From CAJXWH01 sp964343365 (lineage in GTDB: Bacteria; Pseudomonadota; Gammaproteobacteria; Arenicellales; UBA868), in the NCBI GenBank assembly GCA_964343365.1, contig CAYFJI010000021.1, forward strand, positions 1 through 24,765: a stretch of DNA of 24,765 bases, read 5' to 3'. Of the stretch, positions 7,272-15,991 are shown in pieces. How positions within the stretch are numbered: the stretch's first letter is position 1; every line of letters begins with the position of its first letter. Both the position numbers and the translations under genes were made by a program. The notes below the pieces were generated by a model. That model did no database searches, was not told the origin of the DNA, and saw only the letters and a program-made list of their open reading frames with translations.

Positions 7272-8828
7272 ATGGAAAACTCTGTACTAAGAGCCGTAGA
7301 GGTACTTCAAAAATTTAATGCTGGTTCTGATCTGAGTCTTATGCGACGTGGGATAGAAAAAGAGAGTCTCAGAGTAAATCAAGATGGAACTATTGCGCAA
7401 ACACGACATCCGCTCGCACTAGGTTCAGCACTCACTCATCCATATATCACAACAGACTACTCTGAAGCATTGGTAGAACTTGTCACTCCAGCTTGCTCTT
7501 CGGTAAGAGACACTTTGAATTTTCTTGATTCACTTCATCATTTTGTAGTTAGGAATATCGAATCAGAGGCTCTATGGGCCACGAGTATGCCGTGTATCAT
7601 AAAAGGCGAGCGCTCTATCCCTATAGCTGAATATGGTATATCAAATATTGGTAAAATGAAACATGTATATCGAGTCGGCCTGTCCCATAGATATGGGCGA
7701 CTAATGCAAAGTATTTCAGGAATTCATTTCAATTTTTCACTAGGTGATGATTTCTGGCTACAGTGGAGAACAATAAAAAAATCAGCAGATGAATTAGTTG
7801 ACTTCAAATCTAAATGCTATTTCGCCTTAATAAGGAATTTTTATAGAAATCTATGGGTTGTTTTGTATCTTTACGGAGCATCTCCTGCCGTCTGTAATTC
7901 TTTCCTATACGGAAGGAATCATGATCTCGAGGATTTTGGCCGTGGGACATTTTATTTACCGAATTCTACCAGTCTACGAATGGGTAATTTGGGGTATCAA
8001 AGTGATGTCCAAACTAGTATAGAAATAGATTTTGAAAACATAGATTTATACTGTCAATCATTGGTAAATGCAACTAAAACAGTTTATCCAAAATATGAAG
8101 CAATTGGAGTGAGAGATGGCAAGGATTACCAACAATTAAATGCTAATCTTTTGCAAATTGAAAATGAATATTATGCCCCGATTCGTCCTAAGAGAGTAGC
8201 TCGATCCGGGGAAAGGCCGACTACTGCTCTTTTAAAACGTGGAGTAGAATATGTTGAAATACGATGTATTGATATAGACCCTTTTTTGCCATCTGGTATC
8301 GATGAGCATGGAATTAAATTTATTGAGCTTTTACTAATAGGTTGTCTTTTCAAAGACAGCCCCTCATTAACAAAAAGTGAAATGATGCAACTGCGTACGT
8401 TCCAAAATAAGGTTGTTTCCGATGGTCGTACAGCCTCAACAACTCTCCCTCCAAATTTTGAAACAAATTTACAGGATAGCGGAACAGCTCTTGTAACAGA
8501 ACTACGACCAATCGCCAGTCTATTGGATAGCTCAGGAGAAACAGGATATGAAACGGCTCTTAACAAACAATTAAAAAAATTTGAAAACCCTGAATTAACG
8601 CCATCGGCTAAAATTCTCGCTAATATGATGGATCGAAACATTTCTTTTTTTGAATTTGCAATGACTAAATCAACAGAACATAAACACTACTTTGATGCCT
8701 TGCAGTTATCTCAGAAGGAAAAAGACTTTCTTTCACATGAGGCGCGCAATTCAATCCACTGTCAAACTGTATTGGAAGCGGCTGATTCTCAATCTTTTGA
8801 GGAATTTCTTAATCTCTATTATTCTTAG
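7272..8828 (+). CDS. gshA: Glutamate-cysteine ligase (GshA, proteobacterial type 1)
   Basis: A 518-residue protein, the same length as E. coli GshA and colinear with it. Recognisable blocks are RGIEKESLRVNQDGT (26-40), HPLALGSALTHPYITTDYSEAL, SGIHFNFSL, YLYGASPAVCNSF, LQIENEYYAPIRPKRV and EYVEIRCIDIDPF, which build the ATP, glutamate and metal sites. The enzyme joins L-glutamate and L-cysteine using ATP, the first and usually rate-limiting step of glutathione synthesis, in the cytoplasm. ATG 7272 has a good AAGGA Shine-Dalgarno six bases upstream. gshB is not in the window. The hydantoinase/oxoprolinase-like gene two genes downstream could in principle touch glutathione breakdown (5-oxoproline), but that link is speculative. 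Confidence 0.96.
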   Translation: MENSVLRAVEVLQKFNAGSDLSLMRRGIEKESLRVNQDGTIAQTRHPLALGSALTHPYITTDYSEALVELVTPACSSVRDTLNFLDSLHHFVVRNIESEALWATSMPCIIKGERSIPIAEYGISNIGKMKHVYRVGLSHRYGRLMQSISGIHFNFSLGDDFWLQWRTIKKSADELVDFKSKCYFALIRNFYRNLWVVLYLYGASPAVCNSFLYGRNHDLEDFGRGTFYLPNSTSLRMGNLGYQSDVQTSIEIDFENIDLYCQSLVNATKTVYPKYEAIGVRDGKDYQQLNANLLQIENEYYAPIRPKRVARSGERPTTALLKRGVEYVEIRCIDIDPFLPSGIDEHGIKFIELLLIGCLFKDSPSLTKSEMMQLRTFQNKVVSDGRTASTTLPPNFETNLQDSGTALVTELRPIASLLDSSGETGYETALNKQLKKFENPELTPSAKILANMMDRNISFFEFAMTKSTEHKHYFDALQLSQKEKDFLSHEARNSIHCQTVLEAADSQSFEEFLNLYYS

Positions 8829-8859
8829 TTATTAGGATTATCTGACTATTTTTTGAACA

Positions 8860-8919
8860 TTGAAAAACAAAATCCAGCTCATACAATTCAGAAGAAATAA
8901 CTTTATGGCAGTTCTGAAT
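8860..8919 (+). promoter_or_regulatory. Candidate promoter with overlapping dyad upstream of the 3-hydroxyacyl-CoA dehydrogenase gene
   Basis: TTGAAA (8860-8865) and TACAAT (8882-8887) are spaced by 16 bases, a plausible sigma70 promoter in the 171-base gap after gshA. Overlapping the -10 box and expected start is an 8-base inverted repeat, ATTCAGAA (8886-8893) and TTCTGAAT (8912-8919), with an 18-base spacer. It has no following U-run, so it is not a terminator. It could be an operator or a hairpin at the 5' end of the mRNA. Confidence 0.35.
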
Positions 8920-8999
8920 ACAGTAATTTAGTTCATATAGAATCTCTATTCCTAATGACACTAAACTTCTTTAACTTATTAATACCTCGGAGATAAGCT

Positions 9000-9848
9000 A
9001 TGAAAATAGAAAATATCGGTGTTGTAGGTGCCGGAACAATGGGCAGTGGAATTGCACAAACCTGCGCACTTAGTGGTTTTCCTGTTTCAATGCAAGACGT
9101 ATCGGAACAAGTCCTTCAAAAAGGCTTAAGCTCAATAGAGAAAAGCCTTAACCGGCTGGTACAAAAAGATAAACTTGATGCGAATTCAAAAAATCAAGCT
9201 CTAAGTCGTATTAGCATGAGTACTGATTTAACGATAGTTTCCGAAAGTGATTTAATCATTGAAGCTGCGACCGAAAACATGGAGATCAAAATATCTATTT
9301 TCTCTAAACTATCGAAAATGTGTGCTGACCATACGATTTTAGCCTCAAATACTTCGTCTTTATCTTTGACTAGTCTCGCATCTTTTGCAAAAGATCCCCA
9401 GAATATTATTGGCATGCACTTCTTTAATCCAGTTCCATTAATGAAACTAGTAGAAATTATTCGTGCGATGCAAACATCAAATGAAACATATGAAGCAATC
9501 GAATCGTTAACCCGTGCACTGGGGAAAGAGCCGGTCTCAGTCAAAGATAGTCCGGGCTTCGTTGTAAACCGTATGTTGGTTCCAATGATCAATGAAGCTG
9601 CTTTCATTCTGTATGAAGGACTTGCAAATCGTGAGGAAATAGATGCTGCAATGAAACTTGGTGCAAATCATCCTATTGGCCCATTAGCACTGGCTGACAT
9701 GATTGGTATCGATGTATGCCTTTATGTTATGAATGTTTTGTTAGAAGAATTTGGCGATAGTAAGTTTCGACCTTGTCCGTTACTTAAACAAATGGTCAAT
9801 GCTGGCTATCTCGGTCGCAAATCAAATAGAGGTTTTTTCGATTATTAG
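9000..9848 (+). CDS. hbd: 3-hydroxybutyryl-CoA dehydrogenase (3-hydroxyacyl-CoA dehydrogenase family)
   Basis: A 282-residue NAD(P)-dependent dehydrogenase of the single-function type (Hbd/PaaH). The Rossmann dinucleotide motif is GAGTMGSG (10-17). The catalytic set matches the spacing of human HAD: S119, H140 (HFFNPVP), E152 and N190 (PGFVVNR). The C-terminal helical dimer domain contains HPIGPLALADMIG and ends at GYLGRKSNRGFFDY, the normal family ending. It interconverts acetoacetyl-CoA and 3-hydroxybutyryl-CoA, or longer homologues, in fatty acid oxidation, polyhydroxybutyrate turnover or aromatic degradation; no thiolase or enoyl-CoA hydratase neighbour is present to decide which. ATG 9000 follows a clear CGGAG Shine-Dalgarno. 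The next gene begins 47 bases later, so the two are probably co-transcribed. Confidence 0.93.
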   Translation: MKIENIGVVGAGTMGSGIAQTCALSGFPVSMQDVSEQVLQKGLSSIEKSLNRLVQKDKLDANSKNQALSRISMSTDLTIVSESDLIIEAATENMEIKISIFSKLSKMCADHTILASNTSSLSLTSLASFAKDPQNIIGMHFFNPVPLMKLVEIIRAMQTSNETYEAIESLTRALGKEPVSVKDSPGFVVNRMLVPMINEAAFILYEGLANREEIDAAMKLGANHPIGPLALADMIGIDVCLYVMNVLLEEFGDSKFRPCPLLKQMVNAGYLGRKSNRGFFDY

Positions 9849-9895
9849 TAATAATTTTATTAACGATCAGTCTTTCTATCCGCATAAATTGAAAA

Positions 9896-11920
9896 TTGGA
9901 CTCATTTACTAGAGAGTTACGTCTTGGAATTGATACTGGTGGCACATATACTGATGCTGCCCTTTTGGATTCATCTGATAAGATTATTGCATATGGCAAA
10001 GCGTTAACAACACAAACTAATCTCGCTACAGGAATAGAAAATGTACTAAAACAACTTCCAGCGACTGCCATGACTCATATTCGACTGGTTTCATTGTCTA
10101 CTACCCTTGCTACAAACGCCGTTGTGGAAGGTCGTGGATCGCCGGTTGGTTTAATATTAGCAGGCTATAGTCCAGCCCAGATTAAGCAATCAAATCTTGT
10201 CACAGCCATTCACAATGGTCAATTCACTATGATTGAAGGCAGTCATGATGCTATTGGAAATGAAGTTGTATCCCTCCAAATGGATGAAATTCCTGGAATC
10301 TTAAAGAGCTGGGAGACTAAAGTTTCAGCTATTGGGATCTCAGGTATTTTTGGTGTACGTAATCCGGCGCATGAGATCAGTCTCAAGAAGCTTGTAGCAA
10401 GACATATAGATTTACCGATTACTTGTGGCTATGAATTAGCATCTCTCCTGGATGCTCCGCGAAGAGCTATAACCGTAGCGATGAACGCATCACTTATCCC
10501 ATTTATATCCGATTTGATCAAGGCCGTACGCAAAATACTAAAAGAATACAATGTCAGATCCTCGTTAATGATGGTTAAAGGTGATGGATCTTTAATACCC
10601 GCAGATATTGCATTGCATCGCCCGATAGAAACCATTATGTCTGGCCCAGCCGCAAGTGTAGTGGGTGCATGTCATCTGCAAAAAACTAAAAACGCCATAA
10701 TTGCTGATATGGGTGGAACTACAACCGATATCGCAATAATCAGAGATGGAAAATTAGACATCAATAACCAAGACACTGTAATTGGGAACTGGCATCCCAT
10801 GGTGGAAACTATTAGGTTACTTTCGGTAGGTCTTGGGGCTGATAGCGAAGTACGCTATCAAGGAGCGGTCGGTCTTGCTATTGGTCCGCGAAGAGTCCTA
10901 CCTATGAGCCTTTTGGGGCACCTTTACCCACAGGTGAATGAGCTTTTGGAAGAACAATTATCAGTGGCTCCTACCGCACGTACAAATCGTTTTGTATTAC
11001 GTCACCATGCCACAAAAGAACAAATTCAACATCTTACGGCAGTGGAGCATGATCTCTGGGCGCAGCTCGAACAGCAACCGATTGACCTTGAATCAATTAA
11101 ACGTAACAGCCGCCAACAAGCTAAAGCAATTGCGATAATGATTCGAAAAGGTATAGTCATCTATAGCGGATTTACACCGTCTGATGCGGCACATATCCTC
11201 GAATATGCTGATCATTGGTCTATGGCTACGGCTGCATTAGCCGCAAAATTATGGGGCAAGCAAATGCGCCAAGTATACGGTTGGGGAACATTTGATTTTA
11301 ATAACCCTAAACAGATCGCTCAATTGATTCATGAAAAAATGATAAAGCAAATTATTGAAGCATTAATTCATTCCTCTGTATATAACAGAAAAGAATTTAC
11401 AAGACTTATAGACTCTAAATCAACTATCGAGCTAATTTATGACTTAGTGATGAAAAAAATGCAAGATACAAAAAATATATTCTCAATAAGTTTTTCTAAT
11501 GACTTAGATTTGATTGCTGTAGGTGCCCCGTCACACCTTTATTATCCAGATGTTAGTAGCTCTCTGGGTATCACATTTCAACCTACACCTCATGCGAATA
11601 TTGCTAATGCTATCGGCGCGGTAGTCGGATCCATTACTCAAAAGGCCAGAATAACAATATCTCAACCAATAATTGGGTTATATCGTGTGTATCAAGAAAC
11701 CGGACCCATTGATTTTAATGTATTAACTGATGCAATTGAATTTGCTAAAACACAAGCAAAAAAACATGCTCTATTACAAGCCCAAGAATCCGGGGCGATT
11801 GATATAGTAGTCCATACCACTGAAAAACAGACTTCCGTTACGCCAGACGATCTTTCTGAAGATATTTTTTTTGAGTGTATTATCACTGGTATTGCTACAG
11901 GTAGACCATCTCTCGCTTAA
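9896..11920 (+). CDS. Hydantoinase/oxoprolinase (HyuA-like) family protein, specific substrate unknown
   Basis: A 674-residue protein with the actin-like ATPase fold of the HyuA/5-oxoprolinase family. The first phosphate loop is GIDTGGTYTD (11-20). STTLATNAVVEGRG (68-81) and MSGPAASVVGA (248-258) are family blocks, and DMGGTTTD (271-278) is the second phosphate loop. The C-terminal third (from about residue 430) is less familiar to me, although it includes GAPSHLYYPDVSSSLG, resembling the end region of longer members. The start must be TTG 9896: an in-frame TGA lies directly upstream (9890-9892) and no ATG precedes the conserved strand. No Shine-Dalgarno is obvious. Family members open cyclic amides (hydantoins, 5-oxoproline) with ATP or carboxylate ketones, normally together with HyuB. 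No HyuB is here, so the reaction is not predictable. It follows the hydroxybutyryl-CoA dehydrogenase gene by 47 bases. Confidence 0.82.
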   Translation: MDSFTRELRLGIDTGGTYTDAALLDSSDKIIAYGKALTTQTNLATGIENVLKQLPATAMTHIRLVSLSTTLATNAVVEGRGSPVGLILAGYSPAQIKQSNLVTAIHNGQFTMIEGSHDAIGNEVVSLQMDEIPGILKSWETKVSAIGISGIFGVRNPAHEISLKKLVARHIDLPITCGYELASLLDAPRRAITVAMNASLIPFISDLIKAVRKILKEYNVRSSLMMVKGDGSLIPADIALHRPIETIMSGPAASVVGACHLQKTKNAIIADMGGTTTDIAIIRDGKLDINNQDTVIGNWHPMVETIRLLSVGLGADSEVRYQGAVGLAIGPRRVLPMSLLGHLYPQVNELLEEQLSVAPTARTNRFVLRHHATKEQIQHLTAVEHDLWAQLEQQPIDLESIKRNSRQQAKAIAIMIRKGIVIYSGFTPSDAAHILEYADHWSMATAALAAKLWGKQMRQVYGWGTFDFNNPKQIAQLIHEKMIKQIIEALIHSSVYNRKEFTRLIDSKSTIELIYDLVMKKMQDTKNIFSISFSNDLDLIAVGAPSHLYYPDVSSSLGITFQPTPHANIANAIGAVVGSITQKARITISQPIIGLYRVYQETGPIDFNVLTDAIEFAKTQAKKHALLQAQESGAIDIVVHTTEKQTSVTPDDLSEDIFFECIITGIATGRPSLA

Positions 11921-11981
11921 AGAATTTAGGTAATCTTAAATACGCAATGGCATGTAAACACCATTTCCATGAGTCGAAAAA

Positions 11982-12021
11982 AGACGGTGAAATAATAGTT
12001 TTATTATTACTGTCTCTTTTC
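11982..12021 (+). terminator. Hairpin downstream of the hydantoinase-like gene, possible (bidirectional) terminator
   Basis: AGACGGT (11982-11988) pairs with ACTGTCT (12009-12015), one pair being G-T. After a two-base bulge, AATAATA (11991-11997) pairs with TATTATT (12002-12008) around a four-base loop. A short CTTTTC run follows on the plus strand and AAAAAA precedes it at 11977-11982, which would be a U-run for leftward transcription. It lies about 60 bases after the stop at 11920. The stem is long but AT-rich, so termination strength is uncertain. Confidence 0.4.
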
Positions 12022-12170
12022 TAGAAAGAAGCGTAAACTATAGGTGTAAAAACCTCTAATCTGCTTCTGTATCAATAATTCAGAGACCGACAACCAACCT
12101 ACTTCATCTTCTTGCTAACCAAGAAAATGAGGTTTATTTCCATGATTTAGATCAGTGAATTGATTTAACT

Positions 12171-13091
12171 ATGACCAAAACAATTAAAAATGGATCCAAA
12201 ACAGAAATTGATGGAAAAAGCCGTATTTACTACGATGGGTATTGGATTAGATATTATGCACCACCCGCCGAAACACTAACAGCAAAAAAAGAATTGTTAG
12301 ATATGCTAACTCGAAGAACATTCCATCATACTGAATCAGGAATCAATACTCCAGGTGTTAATCTTGAGTTAGCACGCACAGCTTGGGAAACACAAATTGA
12401 TCCCGCTAAAAAAAGAGTGAATGCCGCAATGCTTGCAGGGGCACTATTCAATCGAGCCGCTGATATCTTCGGCAATATTGTTGAGCTTGAAAAGAAAGGT
12501 ATCCACATTAATAATGAAAACGAACTGATGCAAGAATGCGGATCTTGTCTCAAGGAGGCGTTAGAGCTTGGAAAACAAGTTCGCCACCCGAGTGGGCATG
12601 AGGGAGTCGATGAGCTCTGGGGAGAGCCTTTTAAAGTATTTACCCATAGTCTTGCTGCGTATTATGAAAGTCGATACATTAAGATATCACAGACGATGCG
12701 CGCCATTGATTCGATAGCAAAAAGAATGATTCAGAGCTTCAAAGTCATTTCTGACTACAAGAATGTTGAGCCTATGATTTTAGATTATGCGGCAGCGGCA
12801 CGAGATGAGTGTGAGCTGATGAAAAGTGATCCAGATTTTTTCTCGAGCTGGCCACATTTCGTAGCATTAGGAGAGCGCATTATCCATATCGATTCAGATT
12901 TTTTACGATATAAGGATCCTTTGAAACGCTCTCTACTATTGCGTGGACGTACTTTATTAATTGATGGAAAAAATTTGTTGTCATATATGGCTGGAGTTCG
13001 AGTTCCGATGCCTAAAAGCATGAGTGAATATTGCCAAGAATTAGAACAATTTGATCGAGCCGTTGAAACACTCCAAATTAACTCTGTATGA
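12171..13091 (+). CDS. Conserved-looking hypothetical protein, function unknown
   Basis: I do not recognise this 306-residue protein. It has no signal peptide and no membrane segment, so it is probably cytoplasmic. An aromatic-rich N-terminal motif, YYDGYWIRYYAPP (20-32), is followed by mostly helical sequence rich in charged residues, for example around 75-135, 155-200 and 245-300. Cysteines are few (C122, C125 in ECGSC, plus C214 and C288), and ECGSC could be a reactive or metal site, though isolated. The coding character is good: long frame, normal codon use for this window, and a good intrinsic terminator 67 bases after the stop. ATG 12171 lacks a strong Shine-Dalgarno. It lies 250 bases after the hydantoinase-like gene, beyond a hairpin, so it may have its own promoter. 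A link to the preceding genes is suggested only by orientation. Confidence 0.75.
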   Translation: MTKTIKNGSKTEIDGKSRIYYDGYWIRYYAPPAETLTAKKELLDMLTRRTFHHTESGINTPGVNLELARTAWETQIDPAKKRVNAAMLAGALFNRAADIFGNIVELEKKGIHINNENELMQECGSCLKEALELGKQVRHPSGHEGVDELWGEPFKVFTHSLAAYYESRYIKISQTMRAIDSIAKRMIQSFKVISDYKNVEPMILDYAAAARDECELMKSDPDFFSSWPHFVALGERIIHIDSDFLRYKDPLKRSLLLRGRTLLIDGKNLLSYMAGVRVPMPKSMSEYCQELEQFDRAVETLQINSV

Positions 13092-13157
13092 AGTGAAAAC
13101 ACATTAAAACAAAAAATAAATATGTTATGGCAATTTAGGTAAACTTCAATTCACCTT

Positions 13158-13180
13158 GTTGGCTTTTGCTAACTTTTTTT
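13158..13180 (+). terminator. Intrinsic terminator after the hypothetical gene
   Basis: GTTGGC (13158-13163) pairs with GCTAAC (13168-13173, one G-T pair) around a TTTT loop, followed directly by seven T (13174-13180). This is a standard Rho-independent layout for rightward transcription. It protects the convergent acnA gene, which ends at 13190. Confidence 0.65.
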
Positions 13181-13189
13181 CTATGAAAA

Positions 13190-15859
13190 TTAGTCACGTA
13201 AAAGGTGTCTTACAACATAAGGTAATATCCCACCATTTTCATAGTAGCTCCACTCCTTCGGCGTATCAATTCTTACCTGCACCTGGAACTCTAGAAGAGG
13301 CCCATTGTTCTTCGAAACTTTAACTAACAGATTTTTAGCTCCGATTTTTAAGTCAATAAAATCAAAGATTTCAGTGCCATCAATACCATAGCTTTTTCGA
13401 GACTCTCCAGGGAAAAATTGCAATGGGAGTATTCCCATGCCAACCAAATTCTGTCGGTGTATTCGTTCAAAACTTTCTGCCAATACACCCGCTATACCGA
13501 GCAAATATGGCCCCTTTGCAGCCCAATCCCGAGATGATCCGGTGCCATATTCCTTTCCAGCTATTACAATTAGGGGTACATTACTAGAATTGTAGGACAT
13601 CGCTGCTTCATATATGGTCATTTTTTTTCCTGTTGGCTGATGTTCAGTCCAACCGCCTTCCATCCCGTTTACCATTTCGTTTCGTAAGCGAGAATTAGCG
13701 AAAGTGCCGCGAATCATAACCTCATGATTTCCTCGACGAGAACCATAGGAGTTAAAATTTTTTGCTGAAATCCCATGTTGAGACAGATAATTACCTGCAG
13801 GACTATCTGGAAGAATAGTACCAGCTGGCGAAATATGATCGGTCGTTACGCTGTCTCCCAAAACAGCAAGTACCCTTGCACCTCTTATAGATTTCAAGCC
13901 CGGCGGTTCCTTATTAAGGCCAACAAAATATGGAGGCTTTCGAACATATGTAGAATCTGAATCCCATTGAAAAAGTGTGGAATTATTAACACCAATTGAG
14001 GACCAACGACTATCACCTTGAAAAACACTCTCATATTTCTGTGTAAATTTCTCCCTGGTAACCGTTTTTTTCAACACGATCTCAATATCTTTATTCTTTG
14101 GCCAAATATCTCGAAGATAAATCGGTTCCCCAGATTCATCGTGGCCCAATGCGTCCGCTTCAAAATCAATATCCATAGTTCCAGCCAATGCGTAAGCTAC
14201 TACTAGCGGTGGAGATGCTAAAAAATTCATATGAACTTCAGTGTGAACCCGTCCTTCAAAATTTCTGTTTCCAGACAAGACTGACGAGACCAAAATTTTC
14301 CTGTTCTTTATTGCCGTACTAATTTCGTCCGATAAGGGTCCTGAATTACCTATACAAGTAGTACATCCATATCCTACAACCGAAAATCCAATTTTTTCAA
14401 GACTTGTCAAAAGCCCTGCATCTTTAAGGTAATCAGTTACGACTTGCGAGCCAGGCGCCAAAGAAGTCTTCACCCAGGGTTTTGAATCTAGCTTTTTTTT
14501 GATAGCGTTGGCGGCCAACAAACCAGCTCCTATCATTACACTTGGGTTCGATGTATTTGTACAACTGGTAATTGCTGCAATCACAACTGCGCCGTCGGAA
14601 ATCTTAAATTTTCTGCCTTGAAAGAAAATATCTTCAGAGGTCTTTCTATCTGCTCCATCCCGAGCTGATATCATTGATGCGCCAATAACTTCCTTTGCCT
14701 TAGACAAAGGTATTCTATCTTGCGGACGTTTGGGTCCAGCGATACTTGAACGAACCGTACCTAAATCAAGCGTAAGTTCATCGGAATATATCGGTTCTAC
14801 CGAATCACAATCACGAAACAAACCTTGTTTTTTTGAATAATTTGAGACCAAGTTAATTTCTTCTTCTGGTCTCCCAGTTAAACGAAGATACTCTAAAGTG
14901 CTTTGATCAATGGGAAAAATACCACAAGTTGCGCCATATTCAGGCGCCATATTCGCGATTGTTGCGCGATCTGAGGTTGTGAGTTCATCTAAACCGTTAC
15001 CAAAGAATTCTACAAATTTTCCTACTACCCCGACCTTTCGAAGCATTTCTACAATCTTTAGAACTAAATCTGTTGCTGTCACCCCTTCGTGTAATCTACC
15101 TTCAAAGCGGAAGCCTACAACTTCTGGGATTACCATCGTAATTGGTTGACCTAACATTGCAGCTTCAGCCTCGATTCCACCGACACCCCATCCTAATACA
15201 CCAAGGCCGTTAGCCATCGTTGTGTGAGAATCAGTACCTACCAAGCTATCTGGATACACTGTAGGGGTTTCAATTTGCTTGGATACACAAACTACGTCGG
15301 AGAGATATTCAAGATTTACCTGATGGACAATCCCTGTAGATGGTGGCACCACTCGGAAATTCGAAAATGCTTGCTGTCCCCAACGTAAAAATGAATATCT
15401 TTCATGATTGCGTGAAAATTCTAATTGTGAATTTTTTTCCAAAGCGCTAGTAGATCCAAAATAATCTACCGTAATAGAATGATCTATGACAAGATCAGTT
15501 CTAGATAAGGGATTAATTTTATTTGGATCTCCGCCCAAAGATACTAGAGCTTCCCTCATAGCTGCCATATCTACAATAGCCGGAACTCCAGTGAAGTCTT
15601 GCATAAGAACTCTCGCTGGAGTGAATGCTATTTCTCTATTCTTTTTAGTAAACTGATTCCAATCAGTTAAATCGGTGATATCTTGGGTTGTAACACTACT
15701 ATTATCCTTATCTTCGTTACGTAATAAATTTTCAAGTAGAATCTTGATCGAGTAAGGCATGCGCTTAAGATCGGAAATCGGCAATAAACGATCTAATGCA
15801 TGGTATTGGTACTGTGAAGTTCCAACATTAAGTGTAGTTTGTGTCTTAAAGCTGTTCAT
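13190..15859 (-). CDS. acnA: Aconitate hydratase A (AcnA)
   Basis: A [4Fe-4S] enzyme of the AcnA/IRP1 type that interconverts citrate and isocitrate in the TCA cycle. Three cluster cysteines are present at C433 (ITSCTNTSNPS), C499 and C502 (YGCTTCIGNSG), numbered from the chosen start. TDSHTTMANGLGVLGWGVGG and GSRRGNHEVMIRGTF are further family blocks, and the swivel domain ends with GKEYGTGSSRDWAAKG and ESFERIHRQNLVGMG. The frame opens earlier (TTG 15898, ATG 15889), but ATG 15859 gives 889 residues, close to E. coli AcnA (891) with its cluster cysteines offset by only two, and MNSFKTQTTL aligns with the Pseudomonas AcnA N-terminus. No Shine-Dalgarno decides this. acnA lies 132 bases after ligA. 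It is the AcnA type, not AcnB. Confidence 0.95.
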   Translation of the reverse strand: MNSFKTQTTLNVGTSQYQYHALDRLLPISDLKRMPYSIKILLENLLRNEDKDNSSVTTQDITDLTDWNQFTKKNREIAFTPARVLMQDFTGVPAIVDMAAMREALVSLGGDPNKINPLSRTDLVIDHSITVDYFGSTSALEKNSQLEFSRNHERYSFLRWGQQAFSNFRVVPPSTGIVHQVNLEYLSDVVCVSKQIETPTVYPDSLVGTDSHTTMANGLGVLGWGVGGIEAEAAMLGQPITMVIPEVVGFRFEGRLHEGVTATDLVLKIVEMLRKVGVVGKFVEFFGNGLDELTTSDRATIANMAPEYGATCGIFPIDQSTLEYLRLTGRPEEEINLVSNYSKKQGLFRDCDSVEPIYSDELTLDLGTVRSSIAGPKRPQDRIPLSKAKEVIGASMISARDGADRKTSEDIFFQGRKFKISDGAVVIAAITSCTNTSNPSVMIGAGLLAANAIKKKLDSKPWVKTSLAPGSQVVTDYLKDAGLLTSLEKIGFSVVGYGCTTCIGNSGPLSDEISTAIKNRKILVSSVLSGNRNFEGRVHTEVHMNFLASPPLVVAYALAGTMDIDFEADALGHDESGEPIYLRDIWPKNKDIEIVLKKTVTREKFTQKYESVFQGDSRWSSIGVNNSTLFQWDSDSTYVRKPPYFVGLNKEPPGLKSIRGARVLAVLGDSVTTDHISPAGTILPDSPAGNYLSQHGISAKNFNSYGSRRGNHEVMIRGTFANSRLRNEMVNGMEGGWTEHQPTGKKMTIYEAAMSYNSSNVPLIVIAGKEYGTGSSRDWAAKGPYLLGIAGVLAESFERIHRQNLVGMGILPLQFFPGESRKSYGIDGTEIFDFIDLKIGAKNLLVKVSKNNGPLLEFQVQVRIDTPKEWSYYENGGILPYVVRHLLRD

Positions 15860-15991
15860 ATTATGGGTCACATTCGATATTCGACTCATCACAATCAACT
15901 AATTTAATTAGGTGATCAACACTATTGAATTGAGAGTGATTTTTTATTTTAAAGTTTGTTTGTCATTGAAGCGTAATTATATTTTATTCCT

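Noticed and set aside
8171..8641. 156-codon minus-strand frame inside gshA
   Set aside because: It lies fully antisense to conserved GshA sequence and shows no domain features of its own.
9194..9607. 137-codon minus-strand frame inside the hydroxybutyryl-CoA dehydrogenase gene
   Set aside because: Shadow of a gene whose catalytic residues all lie in the plus frame.
9796..10071. 91-codon minus-strand frame spanning the junction of two plus-strand genes
   Set aside because: It overlaps the ends of two well-supported genes and has no recognisable protein character.
15860..15898. N-terminal extension of AcnA from TTG 15898 or ATG 15889
   Set aside because: ATG 15859 brings the length and cluster-cysteine positions in line with E. 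coli AcnA. ATG 15889 cannot be fully excluded.
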